From JANXXV01 sp038230275 (GTDB lineage: Bacteria; Acidobacteriota; Terriglobia; Bryobacterales; Bryobacteraceae): 64,000 nucleotides of DNA. How positions within the stretch are numbered: position 1 is the stretch's first letter; every line of letters starts with the position of its first letter. The stretch lies in contig JBBRNO010000020.1 of assembly GCA_038230275.1 (NCBI GenBank), positions 4,860 through 68,859 of the forward strand, in the 5' to 3' direction. Positions 26,027 to 35,653 of the stretch are shown in pieces. Made by a program: the position numbers and the translations under genes. The notes under the pieces are model-generated. The model worked only from the letters and a program-made list of their open reading frames with translations, was not told where the DNA came from and searched no databases.

Positions 26027-29000
26027 ATGAAACTGAAGAGTACGATTAGTGTTTTCGTTTTGTGTGCGGTACTCGCAGTTTCCAGTTTTGCGCAAACCGC
26101 GAACGCTCGCCTGGAAGGAACTGTTCAGGATGCTTCCGGCGCCGTAGTTGGTGGCGTCAAGCTCTCCGCCGTCAACAGTAACACTCAGTCGCGCTCCGAA
26201 GTGATCGCCGATGCCGGCGGTTCGTTCGTATTCCCAACTCTTCAGCCAGGGAAGTACACATTGACCGCGGAAGCCACCGGATTTCGCACCGCCGTATTGA
26301 ATGGCATCGAGCTTTCCGTCGGTGCCGCGGTCGCTCAAATCGTCAACCTGGAAGTTGGACCCGCCACGGAGAGCATCTCTGTCGAAGCCAGCGCCCTCTC
26401 CGTCCAGACTACAGACTCCCAGGTATCCAACGCGGTCATGATGCGCGACATCGATACCCTGCCCCAACTGACCCGCAGTCCGCTCGCGCTATCGATCTTC
26501 CAGCCGGGTGTGCAGATCGACATTCGCACCGGCCAGGATTCCACGTTTTCTCATGTCAACGGGTTACGCCAGGGCAGCAACAATCTCAAGTTGGACGGAG
26601 TCGATGTGAACGATTCCCTTACTCCCAGGCTCGGGCTTTCGCTCACCGCCGTGAACAGTGATTCCGTGGGTGAATTCCGCGTCGTCACCCAAGGCGGAAA
26701 GGCCGAATACGGCCGCAGCGCAGGCGCCCAGGTGGAGTTGATTACACGCTCCGGCACCAACCTCTTCCATGGTTCCGCCTACGACTATTTGCGGAACACC
26801 GTGCTGAACGCCAACGACTTTTTCAACAACCAGTCGGGCGGAAAGGTGCCAAAGTATATCCAGAACCTGTTCGGCGCATCCTTCGGCGGACCCATCCTGC
26901 ACAACAAGACGTTCATTTTCGGCAACTACCAGGGTTCCCGCACCGCCCAGGAGGTAATCCGTAACCGCACCGTGCCAACGGCTCTCGCCAAAAAAGGGAT
27001 CTATCAATATCGCGCGGCGGGAGTGGTGCAGGCCTATGACATCGCCAAAGCGGATCCGCGGGGCATCGGCGTTGATCCCGCCGTGGCGAAATTGTTCGCC
27101 GGGTATCCAGCCCCGAACAACAACGACCTGGGCGATGGACTGAATTCGGCCGGTTTTCGCTTTAACAATCCCGTCTCTGGGGTAAACGATCAATTCACCA
27201 TCCGCGGCGATCATCATCTCACCAGCAATCATGTGCTCTTCTTGCGCTGGAGTTGGTTCCGAACCTCGGCAACCGACAACACCAATAACGCCGACGCAAC
27301 GTTCCCCGGCCAACCGCAAGGAACGCAAGGCGGACATCGCTGGGGCTTTTCCACCGGTTCGAACTGGACCATCAGCCCGACGCTCATCAATGAATTCGTA
27401 ATCGGCCATCAGAGCGCCACCACCGACTTCCTGCGCCCGAATCGCCCGCAGGGTCCGGCCTACATTACGAACCTGTTCACCGACATTCCCTACGCGTCAT
27501 TTCCCTCCGGCCGCACTCCTCCAGTGAACGACATCACCGACACCATAACCAAAGTTTGGAACAAGCATACATTCAAAGCTGGAGCAAACGTCCGCTTTAC
27601 CAAACTACTTACTTACAACTATGGTGGCGTATATCCGAACGTTAGCACTGCGTTGGCAAACGGGAATGTGGTGCCGTCCACCGTGGGTCCAACCGGACTT
27701 TCGGCGTCCGACCGCAATACCTTCGAACTGTTCTATAACGATTTGCTTGGCCGCATCGATCAGGTGACGCAAACGTTTTATAGTAATCTGAAGACTTTTC
27801 AAGCGGCGGGAACACCACGCGTGCGCAACTTCATCCTGAACGAGAGCGGTTACTTTTTTCAGGACGACTGGCGCCTGAACCGCAGATTAACCTTGAACCT
27901 GGGACTTCGCTATGAGTATTTCGGACAGCCCCATGAGCGTGACGGCATCCAGGGTTCTGTCGATCAAGCGGCCTCTATCAGCACACTGGGCACATCCACC
28001 AATCTAACCATCGTCCCCGGTGGCGCGATGTACGGGAAGGACTGGAACAATTTCGCTCCCCGAATCGGATTCGCGTATGATCCGGGTGGCGACGGCAGAA
28101 TGGCGATCCGCGGAAATTGGGGGATTTTTTATGACCGGGCAATCGGTTCGGTCGTGAATGGCGTGGATTCCAACACTCCTGGATTTTCGCAGGCAGTTCC
28201 CGTCTTCCCCAATCAGAACGGCGGCGACATTCGCCTGAATGACAAATACCCACTGCCCCCGCAACCGCCCGCTCCCCTCTTAACTCTGCCGGTTACGCGA
28301 TCCAACAGCCTGATCATGATCAATCCGCATCTCCGAACGGGCTATGTGCAGAGCTATGGATTCAATGTGCAGCGCGAGATCTTGCGCGGCACCATCCTCC
28401 AGGCGGGCTACATCGGGAACCGCGGCGTAAAGCTGTTCATGAATCAGGACGTCAATCAACCGAAAATCTTCGGGGACTTTCTGAAAGACTTTAAAGAAAT
28501 CCAGGCATTCCAAAACAACAGTGCTGCCGTGGTGCCCGCGAGCAATGTTTTCGTCAAGCTGTATAACACTCCGGGGGCGGCCATTACCGCCCTGGGTGCC
28601 ACCAATTTCAGTCGCGGCCTGGTGGGCACCGTGGCTAATACGGTTGACCGCGGCCAGTTCACGCGCTACGCGGCTCTCGGCATTCCGGCAAATTACTTGC
28701 GCAACTATCCGCAGTTCAACCAGGTCGTGTTGGGTACCAACAATGGGCGATCCGCCTACGATTCTCTCCAAGCCAGCCTCCGGCGCAGTTCGGGCGATCT
28801 GCAGTGGACCGCGAACTATACCTGGAGCAAAAGCATCGATAACGTTTCACTTGAGGGCAATGGATTCACCACGCCGATTGACAATTTCAACCTCGCGCTC
28901 AATCGCTCCCGCTCCGATTTCGACCGCCCTCATTCCTTCAACCTGTCGGCCTTCTACCTAGTTCCCTTCGGAAAAGGAAAACGGTTCGGTTCGAACATGC

Positions 29001-29521
29001 CGCGGCTGCTCGATACGGCAATCGGCGGCTGGTCTTTCGGCCTGTTGCAAATCGCTCAATCCGGACAACCGTTCACGATCAATTCGCAGCGCCTCACCAC
29101 GGCCGTCAGCGGCATCCTCGCCGCCGGCACTTTCGCCCAGTTCAATGGCACGGACCGCAACATCGGAAGCGTGGACAAACGAGGCACCGGAGTATACTAT
29201 TTCAGCCCCGATCAGGTTTCGCAATTCGGGTTCCCCGGCGCGGGGGAATTCGGGAATTCGGGCCGCAATGTATTCCGCAACCCAGGCTTCTTTGAAACGG
29301 ATCTGTCCATGGTGAAGAAATTCGCCATCACCGAACGCCATGCAGTTTCGTTCCGCGCGGAGGCTTACAACTTGTTCAACCACCCGAATTTCGGCCTCGC
29401 CGCAGCCAATCTCAACCTCAATAACGCGGCCACTTTCGGCAAATTCAGTCAAACGCTGGGCACACAGACCAGTGCCAGCTCGGCACGGATCATGCAGATG
29501 GTACTGCGCTACGACTTCTAG
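26027..29521 (+). CDS. TonB-dependent receptor, Oar-like
   Basis: The protein has 1164 residues from the ATG at 26027, which follows an AAAGGGAAA ribosome site and opens a good signal peptide (STISVFVLCAVLAVSSFAQ). The N-terminal domain is carboxypeptidase-regulatory-like (ARLEGTVQDASGAVVGG, LQPGKYTLTAEATGF). The plug follows (NNLKLDGVDVNDS, QVELITRSGTNLFHGSAYDYLRN), then a long outer-membrane barrel (FFQDDWRLNRRLTLNLGLRYEYFGQP) ending in an aromatic residue (MVLRYDF), as expected for barrel insertion. It imports an unknown substrate with TonB energy. It is complete and unbroken. It resembles the truncated receptor at 1-1963 in plan. Confidence 0.95.
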   Translation: MKLKSTISVFVLCAVLAVSSFAQTANARLEGTVQDASGAVVGGVKLSAVNSNTQSRSEVIADAGGSFVFPTLQPGKYTLTAEATGFRTAVLNGIELSVGAAVAQIVNLEVGPATESISVEASALSVQTTDSQVSNAVMMRDIDTLPQLTRSPLALSIFQPGVQIDIRTGQDSTFSHVNGLRQGSNNLKLDGVDVNDSLTPRLGLSLTAVNSDSVGEFRVVTQGGKAEYGRSAGAQVELITRSGTNLFHGSAYDYLRNTVLNANDFFNNQSGGKVPKYIQNLFGASFGGPILHNKTFIFGNYQGSRTAQEVIRNRTVPTALAKKGIYQYRAAGVVQAYDIAKADPRGIGVDPAVAKLFAGYPAPNNNDLGDGLNSAGFRFNNPVSGVNDQFTIRGDHHLTSNHVLFLRWSWFRTSATDNTNNADATFPGQPQGTQGGHRWGFSTGSNWTISPTLINEFVIGHQSATTDFLRPNRPQGPAYITNLFTDIPYASFPSGRTPPVNDITDTITKVWNKHTFKAGANVRFTKLLTYNYGGVYPNVSTALANGNVVPSTVGPTGLSASDRNTFELFYNDLLGRIDQVTQTFYSNLKTFQAAGTPRVRNFILNESGYFFQDDWRLNRRLTLNLGLRYEYFGQPHERDGIQGSVDQAASISTLGTSTNLTIVPGGAMYGKDWNNFAPRIGFAYDPGGDGRMAIRGNWGIFYDRAIGSVVNGVDSNTPGFSQAVPVFPNQNGGDIRLNDKYPLPPQPPAPLLTLPVTRSNSLIMINPHLRTGYVQSYGFNVQREILRGTILQAGYIGNRGVKLFMNQDVNQPKIFGDFLKDFKEIQAFQNNSAAVVPASNVFVKLYNTPGAAITALGATNFSRGLVGTVANTVDRGQFTRYAALGIPANYLRNYPQFNQVVLGTNNGRSAYDSLQASLRRSSGDLQWTANYTWSKSIDNVSLEGNGFTTPIDNFNLALNRSRSDFDRPHSFNLSAFYLVPFGKGKRFGSNMPRLLDTAIGGWSFGLLQIAQSGQPFTINSQRLTTAVSGILAAGTFAQFNGTDRNIGSVDKRGTGVYYFSPDQVSQFGFPGAGEFGNSGRNVFRNPGFFETDLSMVKKFAITERHAVSFRAEAYNLFNHPNFGLAAANLNLNNAATFGKFSQTLGTQTSASSARIMQMVLRYDF

Positions 29522-29533
29522 CGTTGGCCAGAC

Positions 29534-30052
29534 CTAAGCCAGCCACATCTCCATGTGGACGTTGGCGCGAGCGTAGGGCGACGGTTGAACGCGGCTGGCC
29601 GGCACATGACCGAACCCTGCCGCCTCATAGAGGTGGATCGCATTGCTGAGTTTAGTGTTCGTTTCCAGATACAGCCGCCGCGCACCCGCGCTGCGCGCAT
29701 ATTCCACCACATAGTTCAGTAAACGGCGGCCGGTTCCGCGTCCGCGAAGGTTTTCCGAGACGCACATTTTCGCCACCTCAAAACAACCGTCTTCCATGCG
29801 AAGCAGCGCGCAGCAGCCCACTGCGGATCCAGCCTGGACGGCCATCAAAATATGCCCGCCGGGTTTCAGGATATAGGTAAGCGGATCGTCTAGCACTTCA
29901 CTGTCTTTCGTCTCGATGGCGAAATACTGGCGAATCCAGGATTCATTGAGTTCGCGGAATGCCGTTTCATCGCCCGGCACGAACGGGCGAAGCAGAATTT
30001 CGCCCGGTGGAGTTTGGAAAGATTCCGCTTCGCTTCGTTCTGTAGTGTGCAT
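29534..30052 (-). CDS. GNAT-family N-acetyltransferase
   Basis: The product is 172 residues from ATG 30052, preceded by AAAGGA; a longer frame would run into the divergent lysR gene. The acetyl-CoA pocket is visible in CVSENLRGRGTGRRLLNYVVEYARSAGARRLYLETN, followed by IHLYEAAGFGHVP. The acceptor is not predictable. It ends 12 bases from the receptor stop (convergent) and is divergent to the LysR gene, which may regulate it. Confidence 0.9.
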   Translation of the reverse strand: MHTTERSEAESFQTPPGEILLRPFVPGDETAFRELNESWIRQYFAIETKDSEVLDDPLTYILKPGGHILMAVQAGSAVGCCALLRMEDGCFEVAKMCVSENLRGRGTGRRLLNYVVEYARSAGARRLYLETNTKLSNAIHLYEAAGFGHVPASRVQPSPYARANVHMEMWLA

Positions 30053-30132
30053 GGGCGTCCTTTCCTTAAATCTATACGCGATATCATTAGAACGTCCAAT
30101 ATATTGTTTGTAAGGATCAAGACTTTTTAGAT

Positions 30133-31041
30133 ATGGATGAAAATCTGGAACTGCGGCATCTTCGCTACTTTCTGGCCGTAGCCGAGGAGCTCCATTTCGG
30201 CCGCGCCGCGCAACGGCTCCATATGGCACAACCGCCCTTATCACAACAGATCCGGCGGCTGGAGGAGACCATCGGGCACCCGCTGTTCCTGCGGTCGTCC
30301 CGTTCGGTGAAGTTGACGGCAGCAGGTGAGGTGCTGCGCGATCGTGCGAAACGAACCATGGCCAAGGTGGGCGAGGACCTGGAGATGGTCCGCAGTGTCG
30401 GCCGCGGTGAGTTAGGTTCGCTCGACGTTGCGTTTGTGGGCTCGGCCATGCTCACCGAATTGCCGCGCGTCTTGGGCCGCTATCGCAAGCTCTATCCCCG
30501 GGTGCAGCTTCGGCTGCGCGAGTTTCATACCGGCATGCTGATGGTGGCCATTCGCGAAGGCACCGTGGACGTCGGTCTGGTACGCGACGCCGGTCCTGTA
30601 GCAGACATTCACGTCGAGAAACTGCTGGAAGAGAGTTTCGTCGCCGTGCTACCGCGAACCCATCCCCTGGCGAAGCGCGCGCGGATTCCAGTGAAAGTCT
30701 TGAAAGACGAGCCATTCGTCCTGTTTGCCCGCTCGGCTGGGAACTACGCTTGGGAAAATACCCTGCGCGTCTGCGAACAAGGCGGCTTCCGGCCTAATAT
30801 CGTACAAGAGGCGCCACAATGGCTGACCATCCTGCGTCTGATCGGCGCCGGGTTGGGCGTGACGATCGCTCCAGCGTGTGTGCAGGGTATTTCGGCGCCT
30901 GAGGTCGTTTGCCGGAAACTGACTCCATCGGGAGCTACCACCAATATCGAACTCGCCTACCGCACCGATCAGGTAAATCCGCTGGCGCAGCCGTTTTGCG
31001 CGCTGGCCCGGTCGATGTACTTGCAGCGGCCGGCAAAATAA
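30133..31041 (+). CDS. LysR-family transcriptional regulator
   Basis: The 302-residue protein starts with the LysR helix-turn-helix (ELRHLRYFLAVAEELHFGRAAQRLHMAQPPLSQQIRRLEE) and continues with a periplasmic-binding-type effector domain (LGSLDVAFVGSAML, REGTVDVGLVRDAG). It is of the CatR/BenM-like type that senses a small metabolite, not identifiable here. It faces the GNAT gene across an 80-base gap, which is the usual layout for a LysR gene and its target. Confidence 0.93.
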   Translation: MDENLELRHLRYFLAVAEELHFGRAAQRLHMAQPPLSQQIRRLEETIGHPLFLRSSRSVKLTAAGEVLRDRAKRTMAKVGEDLEMVRSVGRGELGSLDVAFVGSAMLTELPRVLGRYRKLYPRVQLRLREFHTGMLMVAIREGTVDVGLVRDAGPVADIHVEKLLEESFVAVLPRTHPLAKRARIPVKVLKDEPFVLFARSAGNYAWENTLRVCEQGGFRPNIVQEAPQWLTILRLIGAGLGVTIAPACVQGISAPEVVCRKLTPSGATTNIELAYRTDQVNPLAQPFCALARSMYLQRPAK

Positions 31042-31098
31042 TCTGGAACTATTCCGCGCTGTTCCCGGAATATCAGTTATCAGCCCCATGAGACGCAG

Positions 31099-31683
31099 AT
31101 GACGGGTTTCCTCAATCACACGGACGACTCCCTTCTGCGTCTTGCGAACGGCGGGCAAGAAGATGCTTTCGTCGAATTGTACCGGCGCAGGCAATTGCAG
31201 ATCTATAAGTTCGCGCTGCACATGTGCGGCAGTTCGACGGTAGCGGAGGAAGTGACGCAGGAGGTATTCATGAGCCTGATTCGCAACACAGGCGGGTTCG
31301 ACGCCGCTCGCGGATCGGTGGCGGGGTATCTCTACGGAATCGCCCGCAAGCAGGTGCTGCGGATGCTGGAACGCGACCGGCAGTATGTGGCGATGGAAGA
31401 CGATACGGCGGCATCCAACCTGGCAACCACACTGGCAACCACGGAGGAGTCGCCACTCGGCGATCTGACTCGCACCGAGACCGTCGAATCGGTCCGTCAG
31501 GCGGTGTTGAGCCTCCCGCCAAATTACCGTGAAGCCGTGGTGCTTTGCGATTTGCAGGAACTGGGGTATGCGGAAGCGGCCGGCCTGCTGGCTGTTCCAG
31601 TGGGAACCGTGCGCTCGCGACTGAGCCGCGGCCGGGCGATGTTGGTGGGTAAGTTGAAGGTGCATTCGAGGTGCATAGTATGA
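31099..31683 (+). CDS. ECF RNA polymerase sigma factor
   Basis: The 194-residue protein contains sigma region 2 (AFVELYRRRQLQIYKFALHMCGSSTVAEEVTQEVFMSLIRN, with GSVAGYLYGIARKQVLRML) and region 4 (LSLPPNYREAVVLCDLQELGYAEAAGLLAVPVGTVRSRLSRGR). It directs transcription of a stress regulon. Its stop overlaps the next gene (membrane protein) by four bases, the position where an anti-sigma factor is normally found. Confidence 0.93.
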   Translation: MTGFLNHTDDSLLRLANGGQEDAFVELYRRRQLQIYKFALHMCGSSTVAEEVTQEVFMSLIRNTGGFDAARGSVAGYLYGIARKQVLRMLERDRQYVAMEDDTAASNLATTLATTEESPLGDLTRTETVESVRQAVLSLPPNYREAVVLCDLQELGYAEAAGLLAVPVGTVRSRLSRGRAMLVGKLKVHSRCIV

Positions 31684-32276
31684 AACCAGGCGATGAAGAA
31701 GCCCTGCTGGCCGGGCTGCGGGCATTGCGGGAGAAGACAGCTGAAACCGGTGCGCCAGCTTCAGTGGAAACATTACTGCTGACCGAGTTCCGGCGCCGCC
31801 AATTGCGAAACGAACCCAATTCCCGCCGGAAAGCATTCCTGTGGATTGGGCTGGCGGCAGCCGCTGCCCTCGTGTTGGTGGCCGTCGCGTTGGCCGATCA
31901 CCAACCCACGGCCGTGGTCAAGGTGCAGGCGCCGCCGGCCGTACCGCAACCGGAAATGGTTCCACGGGAAACGGTTCAGCGTGCTCCGCAGGCCCCCGCG
32001 CCGGCACCGGCACGCCAGGCAAAGCGCCGGGTGCAGCGCCCGCAAAGTAAGCCCGCGCCGCTTGCTCAGGAAGTGGCCACGGAGTTTCTGGCCATCCCCT
32101 ACGCACCCGGGTTCACCACCGAAGATCGGGGGCAACTGGTTCGCGTGCGCCTGCCAAGGGAATCGATGCGAAGCTTCGGATTGCCGGTAAATCAGGACCG
32201 GATTATTCAGTCTGTCAAGGCTGACGTGCTGATTGGCGAGGACGGCATCGCCAGAGCGATTCGTTTTGTCCAGTAA
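31680..32276 (+). CDS. single-pass membrane protein, putative anti-sigma-like
   Basis: The 198-residue product starts at the ATG at 31680, inside ATGA with the sigma stop. It has a charged N-terminal cytoplasmic segment of about 50 residues, one membrane helix (FLWIGLAAAAALVLVAVALA), a Pro/Ala-rich periplasmic linker, and a C-terminal domain of about 75 residues (VRVRLPRESMRSFGLPVNQDRIIQSVKADVLIGEDGIARAIRFVQ). The zinc motif of common anti-sigma factors is absent. Its placement suggests control of the preceding sigma factor, but this is inference. Confidence 0.75.
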   Translation: MKPGDEEALLAGLRALREKTAETGAPASVETLLLTEFRRRQLRNEPNSRRKAFLWIGLAAAAALVLVAVALADHQPTAVVKVQAPPAVPQPEMVPRETVQRAPQAPAPAPARQAKRRVQRPQSKPAPLAQEVATEFLAIPYAPGFTTEDRGQLVRVRLPRESMRSFGLPVNQDRIIQSVKADVLIGEDGIARAIRFVQ

Positions 32277-32314
32277 TTCAAGTTTGGGGCTGAAATCATA
32301 AGGAGAGCAATAAG

Positions 32315-33289
32315 ATGAACAAGAGATGGATGATTGCGGGCGCGGTTTCGGCCCTGCTAACGGGCGCGGCATTCGCGCAGGAACAACGGCGAATGGTCTT
32401 CACCCAGGCGTTGCCGGCGCCCGGCACGGGAGTCGGCGGCGATGTGATGTTTTTTAACCCCGCCACAACAGCGGGCGGCACCGTTCAGTTCCTCTCCACC
32501 GAGATGAGCTTTGAAGGCTCGGTAGTAAAGGGCGCGCCCTATTCCGCCGAAGCCGTGACTGAGACTACGCAAACCCTCGGAGACGGCAACCGGATCACCC
32601 GCAAAACCAGCACGTCACTCTATCGGGACGGCGAAGGACGTACCCGCCGCGATCAGTCGCTTCCCGCGGTGGGGCCATGGGCCACCAGCGGGACCCCGCC
32701 GGTAAATATATTCATTAACGATCCCGTCTCCGGCGTGAATTACATTCTTGATTCCAACAGCAAGACGGCACGCAAGGTGATTGCGGGCAAGGCGTTCTCC
32801 AGAGCCATTCCGGCCACGCCCGCCGGCGTCGCCTTCCACAAGAGCGAGATTGGCCATTCCGAAGCTGGCACTGTCGTAACGAGTACGGCGACCGCCGGCA
32901 TCGCCTTCCAAAGAACTCAGACCGTCCAGATCACCGCACCGCGGAGCAGTGAGCAGAAGCTGCCCGCGCAGCTGATCGAAGGCGTGCAAGCCGAAGGAAC
33001 CCGCACCACCATCACCATTCCCGCGGGCGAAGTGGGTAACGACCTTCCCATCGACATCGTTTCCGAGCGCTGGTATTCGCCGGAATTGAAAACGGTGGTG
33101 ATGTCGAAGCATAGCGACCCGCGCATGGGCGAAACCGTTTACAAACTGAAGGGCATCCAGCGCGCTGAGCCCTCGAAGTCCTTGTTCGAAGTGCCAGCGG
33201 ACTACACCTTAGCGGACGAGTCAAGTCCTGACGTGCTCAGGCAGCACAAATTAATGATGGAAAAGATGGTGATCGAACACAAGGAGTAA
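32315..33289 (+). CDS. secreted protein of unknown function in the ECF sigma operon
   Basis: The 324-residue product has a clear signal peptide (IAGAVSALLTGAAFAQ) and an AGGAGA ribosome site. It appears beta-rich, with repeated segments such as GNRITRKTSTSLYRDGEGRTRRDQSLP and PINIVSERWY-type elements near residue 245. No family motif is recognised. It is the third gene after the sigma factor and membrane protein, 38 bases apart, and could be the signal sensed by the system or its output. Confidence 0.8.
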   Translation: MNKRWMIAGAVSALLTGAAFAQEQRRMVFTQALPAPGTGVGGDVMFFNPATTAGGTVQFLSTEMSFEGSVVKGAPYSAEAVTETTQTLGDGNRITRKTSTSLYRDGEGRTRRDQSLPAVGPWATSGTPPVNIFINDPVSGVNYILDSNSKTARKVIAGKAFSRAIPATPAGVAFHKSEIGHSEAGTVVTSTATAGIAFQRTQTVQITAPRSSEQKLPAQLIEGVQAEGTRTTITIPAGEVGNDLPIDIVSERWYSPELKTVVMSKHSDPRMGETVYKLKGIQRAEPSKSLFEVPADYTLADESSPDVLRQHKLMMEKMVIEHKE

Positions 33290-33291
33290 CG

Positions 33292-33447
33292 CTAGTGTAC
33301 TGCCCGACAAATAACTGGACACAACAAACGGCTCGCTCACGGCCGTGGCTCGGTCTCGAACTCGCTCCCGCAACAGTAGTTTCCGAGCCGCGACTGTAAA
33401 GGAGTGGTTTCCGGTAGTGTCCACCCCATTCGCGGACACTACACTAG
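33292..33447. mobile_element. MITE-like 156-bp element with terminal inverted repeats
   Basis: CTAGTGTACTGCCCG at 33292-33306 and the reverse of CGGACACTACACTAG at 33433-33447 match at 13 of 15 positions. The 126 bases between hold no gene. The right end supplies the stop codon TAG of the broken M28 peptidase, so the element probably inserted at that gene's end. No transposase is near, hence a non-autonomous element. Confidence 0.6.
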
Positions 33448-34925
33448 TTGCCTGCCGAAGTCACCAGCTTCCCGCCGTCGTCCGGCTTCTTCTCAGGAGT
33501 GGCCGCGGGAGTGGCGGGCTGGGGCTTCGGCAGCACCTTGCGTGGCATCATTTCGTCCCGCATCGCCGTCTGATAAACGAACGCCGCCATCACCGCCGCG
33601 GCCTGCATCAAATCCCCCTTTTTGCAAGCGATCGAACAAGTCCATTGTCGAGTGGTGCGTCCGGGTGGAGTATTCAATCTGATCCTGCATGAAATTGAAG
33701 CCCGGCAGCCCCACCGCGTTGAATGAGAGATGGTCCGTACCGCCTGTGTTCCGGATGGTCACCGTCCCTGCACCCAGATCCTTGCATGGCGCAAACCAGC
33801 ATTCAAAAATTGGCCGCGCCATATCGTTCCCCTGCAAATAGCTGCCGCGAATCTTTCCCGTACCATTGTCCAGGTTATAGTAGGCATCTAGTTTTGCGTG
33901 CTCCGGCAGCAGCTTCATGTTCACCGGATCGGCAAAATGCGTGGCCGCTCTCTTCCCCACTCCATAACCCGATCCGCACCCAGCGGTCCATCTTCAAGTC
34001 AAGCGATTTCAGAATACGCATCACCTCACATGCCACCGCGCTGACCGCTGCGTTGTCAGTAGCCCCTGTACCGCCCTGCCAGGAATTGAAATGCGCCCCG
34101 ATCAGCACCACTTCGTCCTTCTTCTTTCCTCGGGGAATCTCGCCCACGATATTCAAACTGTCAAGCGAGTTTTCGTAGAGGCTCGTCTTGATATCGAACT
34201 CCAACTGCACCGGAATCTTGTGCTCCAGCAGCCGCACAATCCGGTTGTAGTGCTCAGCGGCCAAAGCCACCGCCGGCAGTCCGGCCGCATCTTTCATCTC
34301 GCGCGTGCCGCTGTTCTGCCCGAATACCGTGCCCCCATTTCCGCGGCCAATCTGCACCACCGGCTGCGCGCGTTCCTCCAGCAAGAACTGACGCACTTTG
34401 GAATGGAATCTCTCTCTCTGCCCTGGACGCCGAACGCGCCGTGGACGGCTCTGGCGCCAATGCTTCGGCCTCAAGCTCCACATCGGAAAATCGTTTGCCC
34501 GCCGCGGTCATCTGCGGAACCAGATCGCGAGCAGCGTCAATCAGCACGATCTTGCCCTTGAGCTTACCTCTCCACCTGACCAGATCTCCGTCTGTGCGGA
34601 TAGGAGCGAAAAACGCCTCACCTGCGGAAATCCGATCAAGGGCGCGTACCGCGGCTCTGTCATGTGGCCGGAATATCTGCTATAGGACCAGCCCATACCC
34701 GGCCAGCCGCTTCGAGACCCATTCAGCGGCAGCCTTGTATTCCGGAGTGTTGGTCAACCTTGGACCATAAACGTCGGTCAGATAAAAAGCGTGTTCCATC
34801 ACCTTTGAGTTCTCAAAGGCTTCCGTTTTGATCCGGTTGATGACGGCCAGATCGGGTTTCTCATCCGCCAACAGCACGCAAGTAATGGCTGCCGCGATCC
34901 CTAACAATCGTTTCGGTTGAAACAT
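33444..34925 (-). pseudogene. broken M28-family metallopeptidase
   Basis: Pieces of a secreted M28 zinc peptidase are spread over shifting frames. The N-terminus, with signal peptide and HAFYLTDVYGPRLTNTPEYKAAAEWV, runs from 34925 to a stop at 34680. Later pieces read GKIVLIDAARDLVPQMTAAGKRFSD (near 34540), DEVVLIGAHFNSWQGGTGATDNAAVSAVACEVMRIL (near 34080), WVRIGLWSGEE, and STRTHHSTMDLFDRLQ (near 33640). Frame changes or stops occur near 34680, 34630, 34400, 33960 and 33620, and family segments between YGLV and GWSY, and after SGEE, are missing. The zinc-site Asp after the first His is Asn (HFN). The TAG at the end belongs to the neighbouring MITE-like repeat. Confidence 0.85.
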
Positions 34926-34975
34926 AGTTACTTTGAGAATGCCACGCCGGTTTGCCTTGTTACAATCGAGAGGCA

Positions 34976-35632
34976 GTGAAGATCACCATCTCCAAAGAGA
35001 ACTATCTGAAGGCGATTGCCGAAGCTCAATCGGAAGGAGAGACGGTAATTGCGGCCACCCTGGCGCGCTGGCTGAACGTATCGGCGCCCGCGGTTACCAT
35101 GGCGATCAAGCGTTTGAAGCGGGATTTGCTGATCGATGTGGACAAGGAAGGCCGGATTTCATTAACCGCCGAAGGCCGCGAAATCGCCAATCGCGTGCTC
35201 AACCGTCATCACCTGATTGAGCGGATGCTCACCGAAATCTTCGACATGGAGTGGTATAAAGTGCATGACGAAGCCGAGCAGTTGGAGCACGCCGTCTCTG
35301 GCGATTTTGAACGCAAATTGCAGGAAAAGCTTGGCACCGGAGAAGCCTGTCCCCATGGAAACCGCGTAGGTTACGACACCCCGGAAGCCAAACGCAAACG
35401 TGGATGGCGGCCTCTGGATGAGTTTGAAGCGGATGCCGCGGCCACGGTGGTCAGCGTCTTTGAGCGCGACCGGAAACTGCTGGAGTATCTGCACGGACTC
35501 GGCATCCATCCCGGAGCCGAATTACGGGTGTTGGCGCGCAACTACGATGACACCATCACGCTGCGAATCGACAGCAGATCGATTCCGCTGGGCAAATCCG
35601 CAGCCGGCAAAATCTGGGCACTCGCTCTCTAA
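34976..35632 (+). CDS. DtxR/MntR-type metal-dependent regulator
   Basis: The product is 218 residues from GTG 34976 (a TTG at 34952 is an alternative; GAGAGG lies very close to the GTG). The N-terminal helix-turn-helix (TLARWLNVSAPAVTMAIKRLKRDLLIDVDKEGRISLT) is followed by the metal-binding dimerisation domain (HHLIERMLTEIFDMEW, VHDEAEQLEHAVS, ACPHGN) and a C-terminal SH3-like/FeoA domain. It probably represses metal uptake or efflux genes when Fe(II) or Mn(II) binds. It diverges from the broken peptidase; no transporter is next to it. Confidence 0.93.
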   Translation: MKITISKENYLKAIAEAQSEGETVIAATLARWLNVSAPAVTMAIKRLKRDLLIDVDKEGRISLTAEGREIANRVLNRHHLIERMLTEIFDMEWYKVHDEAEQLEHAVSGDFERKLQEKLGTGEACPHGNRVGYDTPEAKRKRGWRPLDEFEADAAATVVSVFERDRKLLEYLHGLGIHPGAELRVLARNYDDTITLRIDSRSIPLGKSAAGKIWALAL

Positions 35633-35653
35633 CGTCCTGCTCTAACATCCAGG

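Noticed and set aside
26564..27409. 281-codon minus-strand frame inside the Oar-like receptor
   Set aside because: It lies wholly within the receptor gene, whose translation is continuous and domain-consistent; the antisense product looks like no protein family.
30649..31836. 395-codon minus-strand frame across lysR and the sigma gene
   Set aside because: It is antisense to three recognised coding regions and their junctions, so it is a composition artefact.
34254..34547. Separate small genes within the M28 region
   Set aside because: Each frame continues the M28 family pattern of the neighbouring frame, so they are pieces of one broken gene.
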